A stretch of DNA of 64,000 nt from Silene latifolia (GCF_048544455.1 NC_133537.1:148034058-148098057); one strand, 5' to 3'; numbered from the stretch's first letter, positions 10,675-22,522 are shown. The notes: a model not told the origin generated them from the letters alone. Program-made: numbers and translations.

Positions 10675-13293
10675 TGTAGATACCTCATTTCTGCACCTCC
10701 CGCAAACCACCCGGTGATGATTGGGCCGCATGTTTGGTACGCGGAACGATTTGTGACAGTTCGTAAGGTTATCGTCAAGTGATTGCTCAAACATTAATGT
10801 CTACCTCTCAGTTGTCATCTACGTGCCGATACGGTCGTTTTGACAGTAATTAGAGTACATTTGGAGTCCGGGTCAAAAACCGTCTTCATTTCCTAAAACC
10901 GTCAAATCCCGAGTCAAGGCAATGTTCTTGTCCACCTAAGGTTAGGATGTCACAAATGTTGAGATTATATCTCATTTTGAGTCTCATGTCACTTCATTGG
11001 GTTAAACTTAAAGTTTACATTACAAAATGTGCATTTCATTTAGTTAAAATGACAACCCGATCTTTAGGCCCGTTTTACGAGGTCATAACGGATTTTTTGG
11101 GTCAGGCTTATTTCACAAAAAGTTCTAGATCTTTTTCTTAGCTTTCCAACGCCACCGAAATCACCTTATTCCGAGTCTTGTAGAGAAAGTTATGCCTAAA
11201 ATACGACAGACTGTCAAACGCGTTTTCTACGCGCAGAGAAACCTACCCGGGAAAGGACGCAGCAGGTGCTGCGCCTCTTCCAAGGGACGCAGCTCTGATG
11301 CGCCTTTTCCCAGGGCTTTCTTTTTGTCCAAGTTTCCGTGTTTTAACCTAAGTCGGTTATTTCCGGATCTTTCGTTCCGTATCCTAGTCTTACCATAATT
11401 CCGTCGTGTGATAAGTATAAATAGGAGCTTTCGTTCCTCATATTTCTCACGCGAGTGTCCGCCCTTCTCTTCTCCCTTTGCATTCTAGAATTTGTTCTTA
11501 CTTTTTGGCGCCTACGTGCTTGAACTTTCGACCACGTAAGCTCGGATCTTTCCGGGTACCAGCCTCTCCGTTGCATGACCGACCAATTTGACCAACTACA
11601 CTTAATCAACTTAATTAATCAATCGTTTTCCTCTTACGAGGGCACTCTCTTTGCATCCGCGTCGAGCATCACTAATCGATATCTTAGTCCTTCTCGTTTC
11701 GTCAACATGTAAGTCTGAGGGTGTAAATCTCTCTTTTATTTATTGTATTTATTTATTGTATTTATTTATTGTATCATCAATTGTAAGGTTTACGTCGAAA
11801 ATACCATTAAAACCGATTTCTAAAACCATGCTTTAAAACCTCTTTTTACGGATTTCCAGTAGATAACCGTCGAGAAAGGACGCAAAGAATCGCTGCGCCT
11901 CTTCGAAGGAGCGCAGTTCCTGCTGCGCCTCTTCGTGAGGCTGCCGCAGTTCCTGCTTCCTTTCTTCTTCGTTCGTCCTCTGTTATTCGTCAACGTTCTT
12001 TATTTGTTTTCGTTTGTTCGTTAGTCCTTCATCATGATAGCATATAATTCACATGTATATTTATTATTCATCATTAACATGCTTTAATCATCACAAATCC
12101 GACTTAAATCCTGAGTAATCCAATATTTGCTGGTTTTCGTCATTAAATTCAATTCCGGGTTGTAGAGATTCAATTTGTTCATATTGAGTTTCTGGAATTC
12201 GTCTCTGATATAGTTTTCATCTGCTTATTCATGTGTTCATCGCATATTCGTCATATATCATCATGTTTAGACTAGTTAATTGATTTAATTCATGGGACTC
12301 ATTAATATTCTTCACTTCTATCATTATTTCACCATGTAAATAATTCGTTTGCATCCGTCTCATTCAAGTTTTTCTTTTTTATGACCCATTCATATGTTAA
12401 ATAACATGTTAATCACTTTCATCCGAGTAAATAATTTAATTGATCATTAAAATCACCATTTGACATTAACGGCTTGCAATTACGGCTTCACAGCCAGGCG
12501 AGCCGAAGAAGGAACGACGCAGCGTCTGTCTGCGCCTATTCAAAAGACGCAAGACTCATTGCTTTGTTCTGGCCGAGTTCGTCCCCGAACTCGTTTCGCC
12601 TTGACATAGTTTAATTAGTTTACGTATTAACTAACTATTACCCGTAATATCACACTAATTCATGTTCGTTAATTTATTTCTTTCTTTCTTTTATTTCTTT
12701 TTCTCAAATTATCCGTTTTAAAGGTATTTTCGACATAAATCGCCTATTCCAATGTAATTAATGTAATTTTCATTATTGTAATTTATATTTATTGTATTTC
12801 TTTTATCGTTTGTATGTTTTTCACATGTAATTGAACATTAAATCCTACCTCGACATTAATTGTTTGCTAACTAATTGTCAACCGACTTAGTTAAATCTTC
12901 ACATGCTAGGATTAAAACTTGGATGTTGCATTGCATGCATGTAGCCGACGATATATCAAGTATAGACAACTTCCCTAATCATTAGTAGAGGCCGCTATCG
13001 AGGCGGGCGGGATTAGGTGTTCGATCAAAAGAGCTTCCTAATACGTACCCTCACCCCTTACTCCAGATATCTGTGAGCACCCGTGTTCATTGGCATCCAC
13101 GAGAGTCATTCTAGACATAGAATGCTAAGGGTAACGATTGCTTAGTGTTCATGTCTCTACTTTGTGTCTTGACATGGCATGAGGTATTCGAACGGTTCCA
13201 ATTTCCCATAAAAATTGGTGGCGACTCCATACAAAAATGCAAACGCTTGTTTCGTTTTCACCAAGCGCCCCCGTGGGCGGCCCGCTGTCCACA
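10675..13293 (+). repeat. 3' LTR of element B
   Basis: Second copy of the 2.6 kb LTR. It carries one extra TTTATTGTA unit near 11760 relative to the 5' copy. The other differences cluster at the three CAG/CTG-rich spots (about 11230-11320, 11878-11960, 12490-12600). Confidence 0.93.
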
Positions 13294-13298
13294 GAAGA

Positions 13299-16184
13299 CC
13301 TATGGAATCTTGGCCTTTTATTTTGTATTGTCTTCTTAGGATTATTGTATTTTAACTTGTTGTTTTAGAACTTTTTCTAATTTCCATGTTCGACATGGAA
13401 ATTTGTTTTATTCCATTTTGCAAACAATGGTTATATGAATTTTAAATGACCTGGTTTTCAACCCAAGTCATTCGGTTATAGAATTTTTCTTTGTTCTAAA
13501 AACTTGTCATTATACACTTGTGACATTAACAACATAAATTGATTTGGCTTAAATTGATCATAAAAGAATTACAACGATTGGATCATTGTAATAAATACAT
13601 AAGCCATGAATTTGATTCCCTCTTATACTTTTATGACCGAATATCACATCTTATTTGAGATAAGATAGAGCTATTGAAAAGTCAAATAGAGTTAATTGAA
13701 CTCTAGGTAGAGAATTTTAGAAACCAATTGAGAACACCACTTATAACAAAGACTGGTAAACCACCTAGAAGACTGCATACGTGTTATGGGAGGTCTTATG
13801 ACCCTAAAATTGTATAAGACATGGATATGAGTCCAATCCTTTATCTTATGAAGGTTTGTCTATCTTACTACTAGAATACAATGTCATTATAAGAGGGTCA
13901 TGTATTAAGATCATAATGTGCGACATTTTGTCTTGACAATTGTTTGTTGCTTACATAGCTATCTTTCGATTAAATAAGCGTATTTTTCAAAAGATAGAGT
14001 GGGAGAAAATTAGCAACAAACTCAAGACTAGTGAGGAGACCAAAAGAAAGCTTGTTAGGTCAAACTCAAGACTAGTGAAGAGACCAAAAGAAAGTGATCT
14101 TTAATAAAGATTATGAAGTGGTTGCTAATTTTAAAATTTCAATTCAATCTTGCATAAGAGCCTAACGAACCAATGTGAAGTCTATGCATAAGAGTTGCAT
14201 GGATAGACATTAAATTGTCTACAAAGCTAAGTTAATAGTAACCATGCTAAGATCCATATCGTCATTGCTACACATCATAGTGTATGAGAAAGTTAAGACC
14301 AATTTCTAAATAGGTATTTAGAAAGGGTGTGAGTGTGTGACATTAACACAAGGTTTTAATCAACACTTAGAAATTGCAATGATCATCTCAAGTTATGTGA
14401 TAAGAAAATAGGTTTTACTCGAATTGTCGAGAAGCCATAAGTATACATGGATTTAAGTGGGAGTCAATATTGTCATGTTTAGACATGGAGATCAGTGGGA
14501 GAAATTGTCTTTCATATTAATATCATTGAGTATGACATGCTAACACTACCGTTAATGAAGGAGTGTTTCTGTTTTTAATTCTCGATCAAAGAAGACATGT
14601 TGCTTTTTAAAAATTCCAAATCTATCATTGTATAGGGATTTTAAGTTGGCGCGTAGATAAGTATCTTATGTTGATAAGATTCATTATCTATTTAATATCA
14701 ACATAGGTTGAGGAGGTTATTCATTTAGATGAAAGTGGAATTACTATGATAGAGTCATAGTCATTCACTGAACCCCATGAGTTGTTGATCACATGAGATC
14801 GATTGCTAATGTTTCCGCCATTAGAACGATCAATTATGCCAAATGTATGCACATGTCATGATAAATCAATGTGCTTAGAGCATAATGAGTAAATGACAAG
14901 TTATTTTGTATAAAAGTCATTTGAAAGCCTTCAAGAACATCCATTATAATTCTTGAGAGGAACTGAGGATCTGTTCTTGTGTTTGGATGACACACTAAGT
15001 TGTGCGTTGAAGGGTTACACAAACTTCAGTTTCCAAACCTATAAGGATTTAACGAAATCCTAGGCTAATATTATTGACTCGGGAGTAAGTGACTAGAAAA
15101 ATGTCTAGTATCAATCATTGCAAGTTCTACAAATGGAGTCTAAGTACGTTGTGATATGGTGATTAATAAAGGAACTATGGGTAAATCCTTTCGCCAAGTA
15201 TTTTATCACATGTTATATGATAACAGTGGGTGCATTTTACGAGTTAAAAGGCCCAAGTCTATGAATAAGTCTAGACATGTACTCAGAGAAATTCATGACA
15301 TTAGAAATGACATTGAATAGAAGGAAAGAGCGATTCATAAAGTTGGACTAAATGGATACATGGTATATCCACTAACCAAGCTTTTATTGCACCTTGATAA
15401 GTATATATATACACTTTAGATTATAAGATATAAAGTAGTAATATGGTATTGACTATTCATATGTGATAATCGCATTTATCGTTTGAGTTTCTTAAACTCA
15501 ATTTTACCTTGTTATATCCGAATAGGTTGTTGAGACAACATTGAACCTTATTAAAGTGAACTGGATTAAAATAGTAATTGCCCATGGTTACTTGTTTGAG
15601 GTGACGTCTCTAAGTGACTAGATTGTGAGTCGATTGATGGCAAGTTCAAGTGCCATAGGGTCATAAGAGATGACCAGTCGATCACATAGACAGACTATAA
15701 AAGACACTTTGTCGGGCTGTGACCGCTTATAGAGTTCTGGTAATTCATATAGCCTGGTCGTGGCGAGAGCTACTATAGTATTCTTTTGAGTCAATTCTTT
15801 GACTAAAGACTATTCGCCCAAGTTGGCATAATTTATGAGTGACTTTAATTTATGCTCTACGATTTTCGTAAATGAGGTCTAATGGGCATCTTTTGGGTCA
15901 TGATGAGCTATGGCTAAAAAAAGGGAATAGTGCGATAGGAATTGTCCATCCCCTTGTCAGGGTTATTTAAAACTCTCAGGGCCACTCGATGAGTAGTAAA
16001 CTGAAAATGCGTGGCCACGCTCGGAAGGTATCTACGGTAGATAATTCCAGTAAGACAGTTACTCTCCAGATCGAGGAAACCACTCTTGATATGATCACTT
16101 GCAAAAACGACCTGCAAGACACCTTGCATTGAGTGGGAGATTGTAATAGGACAAGAGAATTGGTGACGCACACTTGTCTCGGAC
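13299..16184 (+). pseudogene. Copia A pol relic (reverse transcriptase and RNase H)
   Basis: This is decayed coding sequence that resumes copia A after element B. Around 14500-14600 a reading with stops loosely follows the YVDD region of copia reverse transcriptase. From about 14950 to 15400 the RNase H end can be followed: a VKGYTDASF-like stretch, a degenerate ESKYV motif (about 15132), SKHxxRxxHxIR-like residues at about 15265-15310, and a PLTK motif at about 15370. Stops and frameshifts are frequent. Nothing is recognisable from 13299 to about 14400, where integrase would lie, so that part is deleted or unreadable. No product is expected. Confidence 0.55.
14017..14094 (+). repeat. 34-bp direct repeat, period 44
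   Basis: CAAACTCAAGACTAGTGARG plus 14 following bases occurs at 14017-14050 and 14061-14094 with one mismatch. It is a local duplication in the pol relic. Confidence 0.9.
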
Positions 16185-16195
16185 AAGTGGGAGAT
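16185..16195 (+). other. Polypurine tract of copia A
   Basis: AAGTGGGAGAT immediately precedes the TGTTGG start of the 3' LTR. A second GTGGGAGATTGT lies about 50 bases upstream at 16134-16145. Confidence 0.7.
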
Positions 16196-17425
16196 TGTTG
16201 GAGTATGTGTCCTCGACAATAGTGCGATCACATTATTAAAACTCATAATAAGAATACGTAAATGAATGATTCATTTTTTTATACATCAACTAATCAACAT
16301 TAATCGGTAATGATTGGCTGACTAGAGTTTGACATTACTGTCGTTTGACGATGGTGATCAGTTGATCCCTTATGGTCACACCTAAAGGACAATTCCCTTA
16401 ATAGATAAAATTAATTAATTGTACAATGATACAGATTAATTAATTCCTTAAAATAGAACAATTCACGAATGTGAGTAAGAATATGAATCTTATTGTAATT
16501 CGGTTAAATGAGATTCGTTTTAGTAATTAAGATGTTATATTATTAAAATTTTGTTTATGAAACAATTAAATTAAGAATGAACTGTTAATTATAATTGCAA
16601 TATGTTGTAGATTATATTAACATGGACCATATTATTTACATATAATTGGGAATTACTAGTCAATTATTGTATATAATTAAATTAATATATGTAATGATAT
16701 TTAATTGTTAAATATGCATTAATATTATTAATAACATGTTACATGTTACACATTATATGACAAAGTGACAATTGACAAAAATAAAATGGACTCCATATTA
16801 TAAGGGCCACCGGTTTTTAGAAGGGAAATGAGTGATTTGGTTAAGTTATTTTAATTAGTGAAAAACATAATCATTACAATACTTAACCTAATCTACACCC
16901 TAGTTTATATTGAGAAGAACAATCTAAAAAGAAAAGTAGCATGCATTGGCTCCCATTTTCTCCCTCCTAAAACCGGTTTCCCCCTCCCCTTTAACAATGA
17001 GAATTGTTCTTATTTTGATGATTCATTCTTACACAACTTAACTTCTTACTCTTCTTTCCTTTTCTCTCTAAAATAGTATTTTAGAAAAGAAAATCAAATT
17101 GTTCAAAATCTTATATTTAGATTACTAAAAGTAGTAATAGAAATAATAACAAGATTATTTTTAAGTTGTCTTGGTGCAATTGAAAGGAGGATCTCATAAT
17201 ATTGGGACAAGGAGGATCATCCAAATAATTTAAGCTCAAGAACAAGTAAGAAAGGAGTTCTTACTTGTGCCCTTATAAACCTTTTTTCTTAAGTAAGGAA
17301 CATTTTCTTTACTTATCTAGTTACATATTGTTATGCATGCATAAGATCATCACGTTTAATTAATGAATAATTAAATATAACAATCTAAAAGAGTTTAATT
17401 TGAGGGTTAATGAGTTCTTTCAACA
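16196..17425 (+). repeat. 3' LTR of copia A
   Basis: Starts TGTTGGAGTATGTGTCC and ends TTCTTTCAACA. AT-rich, 1230 bp. The only copy in the window. The right boundary is set by the abrupt start of antisense gypsy reverse transcriptase sequence at 17426. Confidence 0.8.
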
Positions 17426-18702
17426 CGCTCTTTTAATGTTTGGAACGCTGTCTCACAACTTTCATCCCATCGAAACCTATTCTCTTTCCTCATCAACACG
17501 GTCATAGGCCTGGCAATCTTTGAAAAGTCTTTCGCGAACCATCGATAGTACCCTGCCAAACCCAAGAAACTATTGATCTCGGTCACATTCTTTGGTGCTT
17601 CCCACTTAGCTATTGCGTCTATCTTGCTAGGTTCCACAGATATACTCTCTTTAGTAATCACATACCCCAGAAAAGCCACTTTCTCTAGCCAGAACTCACA
17701 CTTAGACAACTTTGCATACAGCTGCTTGCCGCGTAGAGTTTGCAACACCAACCTTAAATGCTCCTCGTGCTCCTCCTTAGTCTTGGAATAGACTAAAATG
17801 TCATCTATAAACACCACCATGAACTGATCTAAGAACTGACTGAAAACCCGGTTCATCAAATCCATAAACACTGTTGGTGCGTTAGACACCCCAAACGGCA
17901 TCACCACATACTCATAGTGACCATACCTTGATCGAGAAGCTGTCTTTGGTATGTCTTTATCCCGGATCCTCACCTGATGGTACCCTGATCTTTGATCAAT
18001 CTTTGAAAAGACTCCAGCCTCACTCAGCTGGTCAAACAGATCATCTATCCTTGGCAAAGGATACTTGTTTTTCACTATAACATTGTTCAGCTCCCTGTAG
18101 TCGATACACCACCTCAAGCTCCCATCTTTCTTCTTCACAAACAGAACTGGTGCTCCCTACAGTGATACACTAGGTCTAATGTATCCCTTCTCTATCAAAT
18201 CATCCAACTGTTTCTTCAGCTCCCCTAACTCCTTAGGACCCATGCGGTACGGGGCCTTAGAGATCGGTCTCGTCCCTAGTTTCAACTCCACACTGAAATC
18301 TATCTCTCTCTTTGGTGGCAAACCCGGTATCTCTTCTGGAAAAACATCTGGAAACTCTCCCATCACTGGTATCTCATCTTTTGTCGGCTCTACCATACTA
18401 TGATCTTTCACATGGCATAGAATCAAAGGACACCCCTTCCTCAAGTAATACTTCAAGGTCACCGATGCAATCACTTTGACTTTAGATTTGACAACAAACC
18501 CACGACAAGACACACCAACTCCCTTAGGACCTCTCAAAGAAACTTTGTTTTGGTGACAATCTATTCTAGCCTTATATTTACCCAACCAATCCATACCAAC
18601 TATCATCTGAAAACCATCTATAGGAAATTCTAACAAATCCACTGGAAGATCAACGCTCCCAACTCTCATGGATACACCCTTATGCAACCTCCCACAAGAC
18701 AC
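17426..18702 (-). pseudogene. Gypsy C protease end and reverse transcriptase, interrupted
   Basis: The frame opens at 18702 with the end of the protease domain (FQMIVGMDWLGKY) and a linker (FPDVFPEEIPGLPP). It continues into reverse transcriptase: [20 protein letters not shown], then [34 protein letters not shown], and the catalytic [11 protein letters not shown] motif. One in-frame TAG at 18157-18159 stands where relatives have Trp before [12 protein letters not shown]. The two open parts, 18160-18702 and 17426-18138, are in the same frame, so this is a single nonsense change. The domain is cut in the connection region (AFQTLKER) by the copia A 3' LTR. RNase H and integrase are absent from the window. 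Confidence 0.85.
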
Positions 18703-18734
18703 TGACTCACCTGACAGTATAAAAACCTCATCTT

Positions 18735-20072
18735 TTAATTTACAGACTCAAACTCTCTCAAACCCATAGACTTAGCATGACCCGACGACACAAAAGAGTG
18801 TGACGCCCCCGAATAAAAAAAACCAAAGGTAGAAACATCATTAACAAGAAAGGTACTAGTGATCACATGTGCATCATCCTCAGCAACTTTCTTGTCCATC
18901 ATAAACAGCTTGTCACTGGTCTTTTTTCCACCTCCTTGAAATGTACTAGCTGAAGTAGATGGCTTGGCAGCTGATCCCTGATTGTTGTTAGTCGCTGGTT
19001 TCTGAGAAGAATTACGGTCGTTGCGGTTGGACCCACCGTTGTTGTTACCATACCCTCCTTGATTATTCCATGACCCAGTTGGTCGGTTGCTAGCATAGCT
19101 CTGTGTCGAACCCTGCGAAAAGCTCCCCTGTGATGGCCTCTGAAAACCTCTACCCCTGGCACTTGTACACTCATGTCTCTTATGGCCCATACCGCCACAA
19201 GTAAAACACGAGATACTCCAACTGCTGCTACTACCACGACCGCGCCCATAAGAAGATCCACCACTGAAACCCGATCCCGATGAATAAATCCTTGTCTGGT
19301 TGTGATTAGCTCTCTTGTAGCTAGACTGACCACCATCCTCACTCTCAGACTTTCTCTTTTCTGGACCCCTCTCTTTGTTTTCTTTGGCCATTTCGACCAA
19401 CCTCTCAGCTCGGCCTGCTCTCTCATAAACTTCCTCAACATATGTAAGGACCCCAACCGGTAGCTTCTCTATGATCTGATAGGTCAACCCCTTCTGAAAA
19501 CGAAGTGCTAAGTTCTTCTAACTCAACCCCATACCCTCAGCATATCTCGATTTCTCATTAAACTTGTGATAGAACTCCGCCACCGTCATGTCCGAGGTCA
19601 TCTTGAAAGAACCAAACTCCTCCCTCAACTTAGTACGAACATGCTTCGGAACAAACTCCCTTCTCATCGCTCTCTTGAACTCAACCCAAGGTGTAGCCGA
19701 CTTACCCTGCTTCAGATAAAGGTCTAGGGCACTCTCTCTCACCTTGTCCCACCACTCCCCTGTTGCATCTCTCAGGTAGAACGCAGCTTATTCCACCTTA
19801 AAATCTTTGGGACAATGAACCACTCCCAAGATATTCTCCATCTCTCTGTGCCAATTGTCAAGCAAAATTAGCGCACCCGTACCCATATATTCTTTTGGGT
19901 TGAAGCGGGATATTGTAGTGCTCATCTTGGCAAAGTCTACCCCGGCATCTTTGTCTTTCCCAAACCTCTTAAGGGCCTCGGTAAGCGCATCTTGATGTTC
20001 AAGCATCTCGGAAATCTCGTCCACACTCATCTTCTGAGCCCTAGCATATATGGCAGACCTCTTTGGCGGCAT
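18735..20072 (-). pseudogene. Gypsy C Gag with zinc knuckle and protease active site, broken
   Basis: The start MPPKRSAIYARAQKM at 20072 is a plausible Gag N-terminus. A retrotransposon Gag core follows in pieces at 19788-20072, 19518-19742 (RREFVPKHVRTKLREEF) and 18735-19487, all in one frame and separated by stops near 19786 and 19516. A Ser/Gly-rich stretch leads to the knuckle CFTCGGMGHKRHEC. A Gly/Asn/Ser-rich spacer follows. At the C-terminal end the protease active site reads FFYSGASHSFVS, where the family has DSGA. The catalytic Asp is therefore Tyr. The nonsense codons and the lost aspartate make it inactive. Confidence 0.8.
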
Positions 20073-20150
20073 ATCTTTGAGCTATAAGAGGAGATATAAA
20101 CGTAAGCACATAGCCTACGGCTCAAAGCAAATATGACTCGCACAACACCT

Positions 20151-20316
20151 ACTCGATCGAGTAGAGGTCACTCGATCGAGTTGCCCAGTAACTCGATCGA
20201 GTTTCCCAACTCCAGAACCTGACCAGAACTGACACAAAAATACACTCGATCGAGTCACATAGGTACTCGATCGAGTAGCCCCCACTCGATCGAGTTCTCC
20301 CCTAACTCGATCGAGT
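20151..20316. repeat. Seven copies of palindrome ACTCGATCGAGT in gypsy C leader
   Basis: Perfect 12-bp palindromes start at 20151, 20170, 20191, 20244, 20265, 20284 and 20305. Two groups (three and four copies, spaced about 20 bp) flank a 41-bp gap. They lie between Gag and the primer binding site, in the untranslated leader. Confidence 0.95.
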
Positions 20317-20790
20317 CACACAAAACAGCAGCTACTGCCTAACATTGTCATATACCCTGCTCTATCGAATCATCCTGACGTTTCTAACTACCCGCCTGCC
20401 ATTAACTTTATAACTTCTCGTAACAATAAAATATACGTATGTCACACAACATCTCCTACACACATGTTACTATTATCGCCACGTTATAAATCAATTAGTC
20501 ATGCATCATGCTTAACCACAATCATAATATCATATACATCTACCTTCACCTTTTTCCACCACATCTTCCATTCAACCACACATCATTCGTCCAACATATT
20601 CATATAAACATTAGTAAGCACATAGCGATCCCATGATACCCCATAGTGACCGGTTCAAAGTTATAGGGCGAGTTCGTGATTTTAGGACGTCTCCCAAATC
20701 TTTGCATTAGCTCCTAACAACTCTTACCCGGGTTCATTTTAGTTTAACTCTCTAAGTTCATTAGATACATTAGTTACAGGTTCCAAAATC

Positions 20791-20804
20791 GTCGCTCTGA
20801 TACA
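20791..20804 (-). other. Primer binding site of gypsy C, degenerate
   Basis: The minus strand reads TGTATCAGAGCGAC just inside the LTR. The plant initiator tRNA-Met site is TGGTATCAGAGC, so one G is missing. Confidence 0.6.
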
Positions 20805-20808
20805 ACTT

Positions 20809-21285
20809 TGTAACACCCCCATAAACCAAGGTGTCTTACCAAGACCACCTAATGCATGAGAGTGCTACCATCTCGGTTACCCGAGGCAATGAATATCAAA
20901 TAGACCTTAAAAGAACGTACTTTAAATAAAAAGTTTAAGTGAAAACATCAAAACCCAAAAACTGTAAAGTATGATACAACTGTTCCTAAACCAAAACCAA
21001 CTAAAGTGAATAAAATGTTTGACATAACAGCGAAAGACTTCTAATAGACTCGTGGTGACTCATGCCCAGCTAATCCCTCGCGCATCCAAATCATACCTGC
21101 TTAATAACTGCTCACCATCCACGAATGGATCACCACCGTTTTTAAAACAATTAAACGGGGTCAATTACTGCATATAGACTCTTGCCATCAAAGAGTCAAC
21201 TGAACAGTTTCCTAAATTAAGAGTGGTAAGTTATGGGAGATAATAGTGGAAACAGAATCCTAGGTAAATTCCACCATACAATGGA
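20809..21285 (-). repeat. 5' LTR of gypsy C
   Basis: The inner end is clear: plus strand TGTAACACCCCCATAAACC next to the primer binding site. The outer end is uncertain. A CCATACA at 21279-21285 would give a TG start on the minus strand, but with no second LTR this cannot be confirmed. Confidence 0.5.
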
Positions 21286-21802
21286 CCAACTTAATTTCCA
21301 TAAAATAACTTAATTAAATATTAATATAAGACTTATTTATTTTATGAAATATCTTACAAGGGTTACTTCAATTTGAGCGAAAAATCCATTCTTATCATTG
21401 CAAAGTAGTTATTAAGTGAGTAATTTTGTAAACATGCTTAAAGATCTCATCTTTTAAGTTGTTTTATCCTAATTTATGTTAGTGTATAATGTTAATTATA
21501 TTATGACAAATAATTTCATTCTCTTTTATTTAGATTGTTGTAGTTGTAAATTAAACCTATTTTAAGACTACTTTGTAGACAATTTCATCATATTGTTGCT
21601 TTATTGAATTTTTTCATGGACATATAAGGTTATACGGAGTATATCATCTCCAATTCTAGTTTAACACCGGCTTAACTTATATTATTACGGCTCTTACAAC
21701 ATATTATAATAAAGGTGGAAATGAAAGAAGATTGTGAGATGTCATAAGTTAAGACAGTCTTAGACAAGACCTACCTATCATCATCATATTTCATATGATT
21801 AG
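21286..21802. other. AT-rich spacer, nothing recognised
   Basis: About 0.5 kb with no open frame of note and no repeat boundary that I can support. Confidence 0.5.
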
Positions 21803-21811
21803 GTGTTGTGA

Positions 21812-21956
21812 TTTTTTTTTTTTTTTTTTTTTTTGGGACGAGGGAACCCGCAGCCGCTACCTTCGGTCCACAAGATATTGCTCTTGGGGAAGCTTGAACC
21901 TGGGTCTCCTGGAAATTTCACCCAAATTTTAACCACTAGACTCCACTCTTGCGGGC
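21812..21956 (-). mobile_element. tRNA-derived SINE with 9-bp TSD
   Basis: Read on the minus strand it starts GCCCGCAAGAGTGGAGTC. It carries an A-box-like TCTAGTGGTT and a B-box-like AGGTTCAAGCTTCC, and ends in a tail of about 23 A (poly-T at 21812-21834). The target duplication GTGTTGTGA is at 21803-21811 and 21957-21965. Polymerase III boxes, poly-A tail and direct repeats are the three marks of a SINE. At 145 bp it has no coding capacity and depends on a LINE for movement. Confidence 0.85.
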
Positions 21957-22090
21957 GTGTTGTGAAATATTGTAAAATGATTGTGTTAAACTCAGTTGAT
22001 GTTTATGCTATTTGTGATAGACTGGAGCATACTTTGAATTTTTTCGTCTCTGCAGAGGTGATGTAAGTATTTGCAATCATCTAGATAGTA

Positions 22091-22298
22091 CTCCTTCTGT
22101 TCTGGTCATTTGTTATCCTATTCTATTTTTGAGTGTCTTAGTCAATTATTGTCCTTTTTATTTTAAGAATGAACAGGATGAGCAAGTTGATAACTCACAC
22201 TCAATTTGATCCATTTGTCATTTAGTAATTGACCCTCTCCTCTTTCCTTGGTCTTTGTGCCAAAATCAAAGGATAACAAATGACCGGGACGGAGGGAG
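22091..22298. mobile_element. Stowaway-like MITE
   Basis: 208 bp. The ends are inverted: CTCCTTCTGTTCTGGTCATT on the left, and the complement of ...ATGACCGGGACGGAGGGAG on the right. TA is on both sides (22089-22090, 22299-22300). The CTCCCTCCGT end is the Stowaway/Tc1-mariner signature. Confidence 0.85.
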
Positions 22299-22522
22299 TA
22301 TAAAAGAAAAGTCATTTAAAGAGTTTTGATTGGCTCCTGAATTTTAGGGATTGAAAAAACATTTTTTGTGGGTAATTGCCCTCTCCTCTTTCCTTGGTCT
22401 TTATGGCAAAATCAAAGGATAACAAATAATCGGGACCGAGGGAGTATAAAAGAAAAGTTATTTAAAGAGTTTTGATTGGTTCCTAAATTTTAAGGATTGA
22501 AAAAACAATTTTTGTAGGTAGG
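22226..22522. repeat. 147-bp tandem duplication over the MITE right end
   Basis: 22226-22372 and 22373-22522 are diverged copies. Each contains the right terminus of the MITE and its flank (AAAGAGTTTTGATTGG), so a partial second MITE end sits at 22373-22445. Confidence 0.85.

Larger units (their letters stand above)
1488..13293 (+). mobile_element. Non-autonomous Ogre/Tat-like LTR retrotransposon B, complete
   Basis: The element is bounded by two LTRs of about 2.6 kb that start TGTAGATACC and end GTCCACA. It is flanked by the 5-bp duplication GAAGA at 1483-1487 and 13294-13298. A primer binding site follows the 5' LTR (4090-4107) and a G-rich polypurine tract precedes the 3' LTR (10661-10674). 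The 6.6 kb interior encodes only Gag-like modules (5464-7104). I find no protease, reverse transcriptase, RNase H or integrase motif in any frame from 7105 to 10660. It therefore looks like a large retrotransposon derivative mobilised by an autonomous relative. The LTRs are nearly identical apart from clusters at CAG/CTG sites, so the insertion may be young. Confidence 0.92.
1..17425 (+). mobile_element. Ty1/copia retrotransposon A, 5' end outside window, split by element B
   Basis: A copia element runs from before the window to 17425. In order I see a leader, a Gag relic (468-1321), a protease stub, the insertion of element B (1488-13293), a strongly decayed pol tail (13299-16184), a polypurine tract and a 1.23 kb 3' LTR (16196-17425). 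The GAAGA duplication on both sides of B shows that the two halves were once continuous. The 3' LTR ends in TTTCAACA and abuts the reverse transcriptase of gypsy element C, so A inserted into C. Its own TSD cannot be checked because the left end is missing. Confidence 0.8.
17426..21285 (-). mobile_element. Ty3/gypsy element C (Tekay/Del-like), 5' half
   Basis: The element is read on the minus strand: 5' LTR (20809 to about 21285), a degenerate primer binding site, a palindrome-rich leader, Gag (18735-20072), and protease plus reverse transcriptase (17426-18702). The rest of pol and the 3' LTR lie beyond the copia A insertion, outside the window. The CCHC Gag and TGTAACACCCC LTR end suggest a chromovirus of the Tekay/Del type. 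That is an inference from remembered motifs. Confidence 0.8.

Noticed and set aside
18899..19456. 185-codon frame overlapping gypsy C Gag
   Set aside because: A shifted reading of the Gag zinc-knuckle region. The knuckle is only in the other frame.
20151..20316. CRISPR-like array
   Set aside because: Units are only 12 bp and palindromic, spacers are irregular and short, and the context is a plant retrotransposon leader.
21812..21956. tRNA gene
   Set aside because: Pol III boxes are present, but the sequence does not fold as a tRNA and has a poly-A tail and target duplication. It is a SINE.
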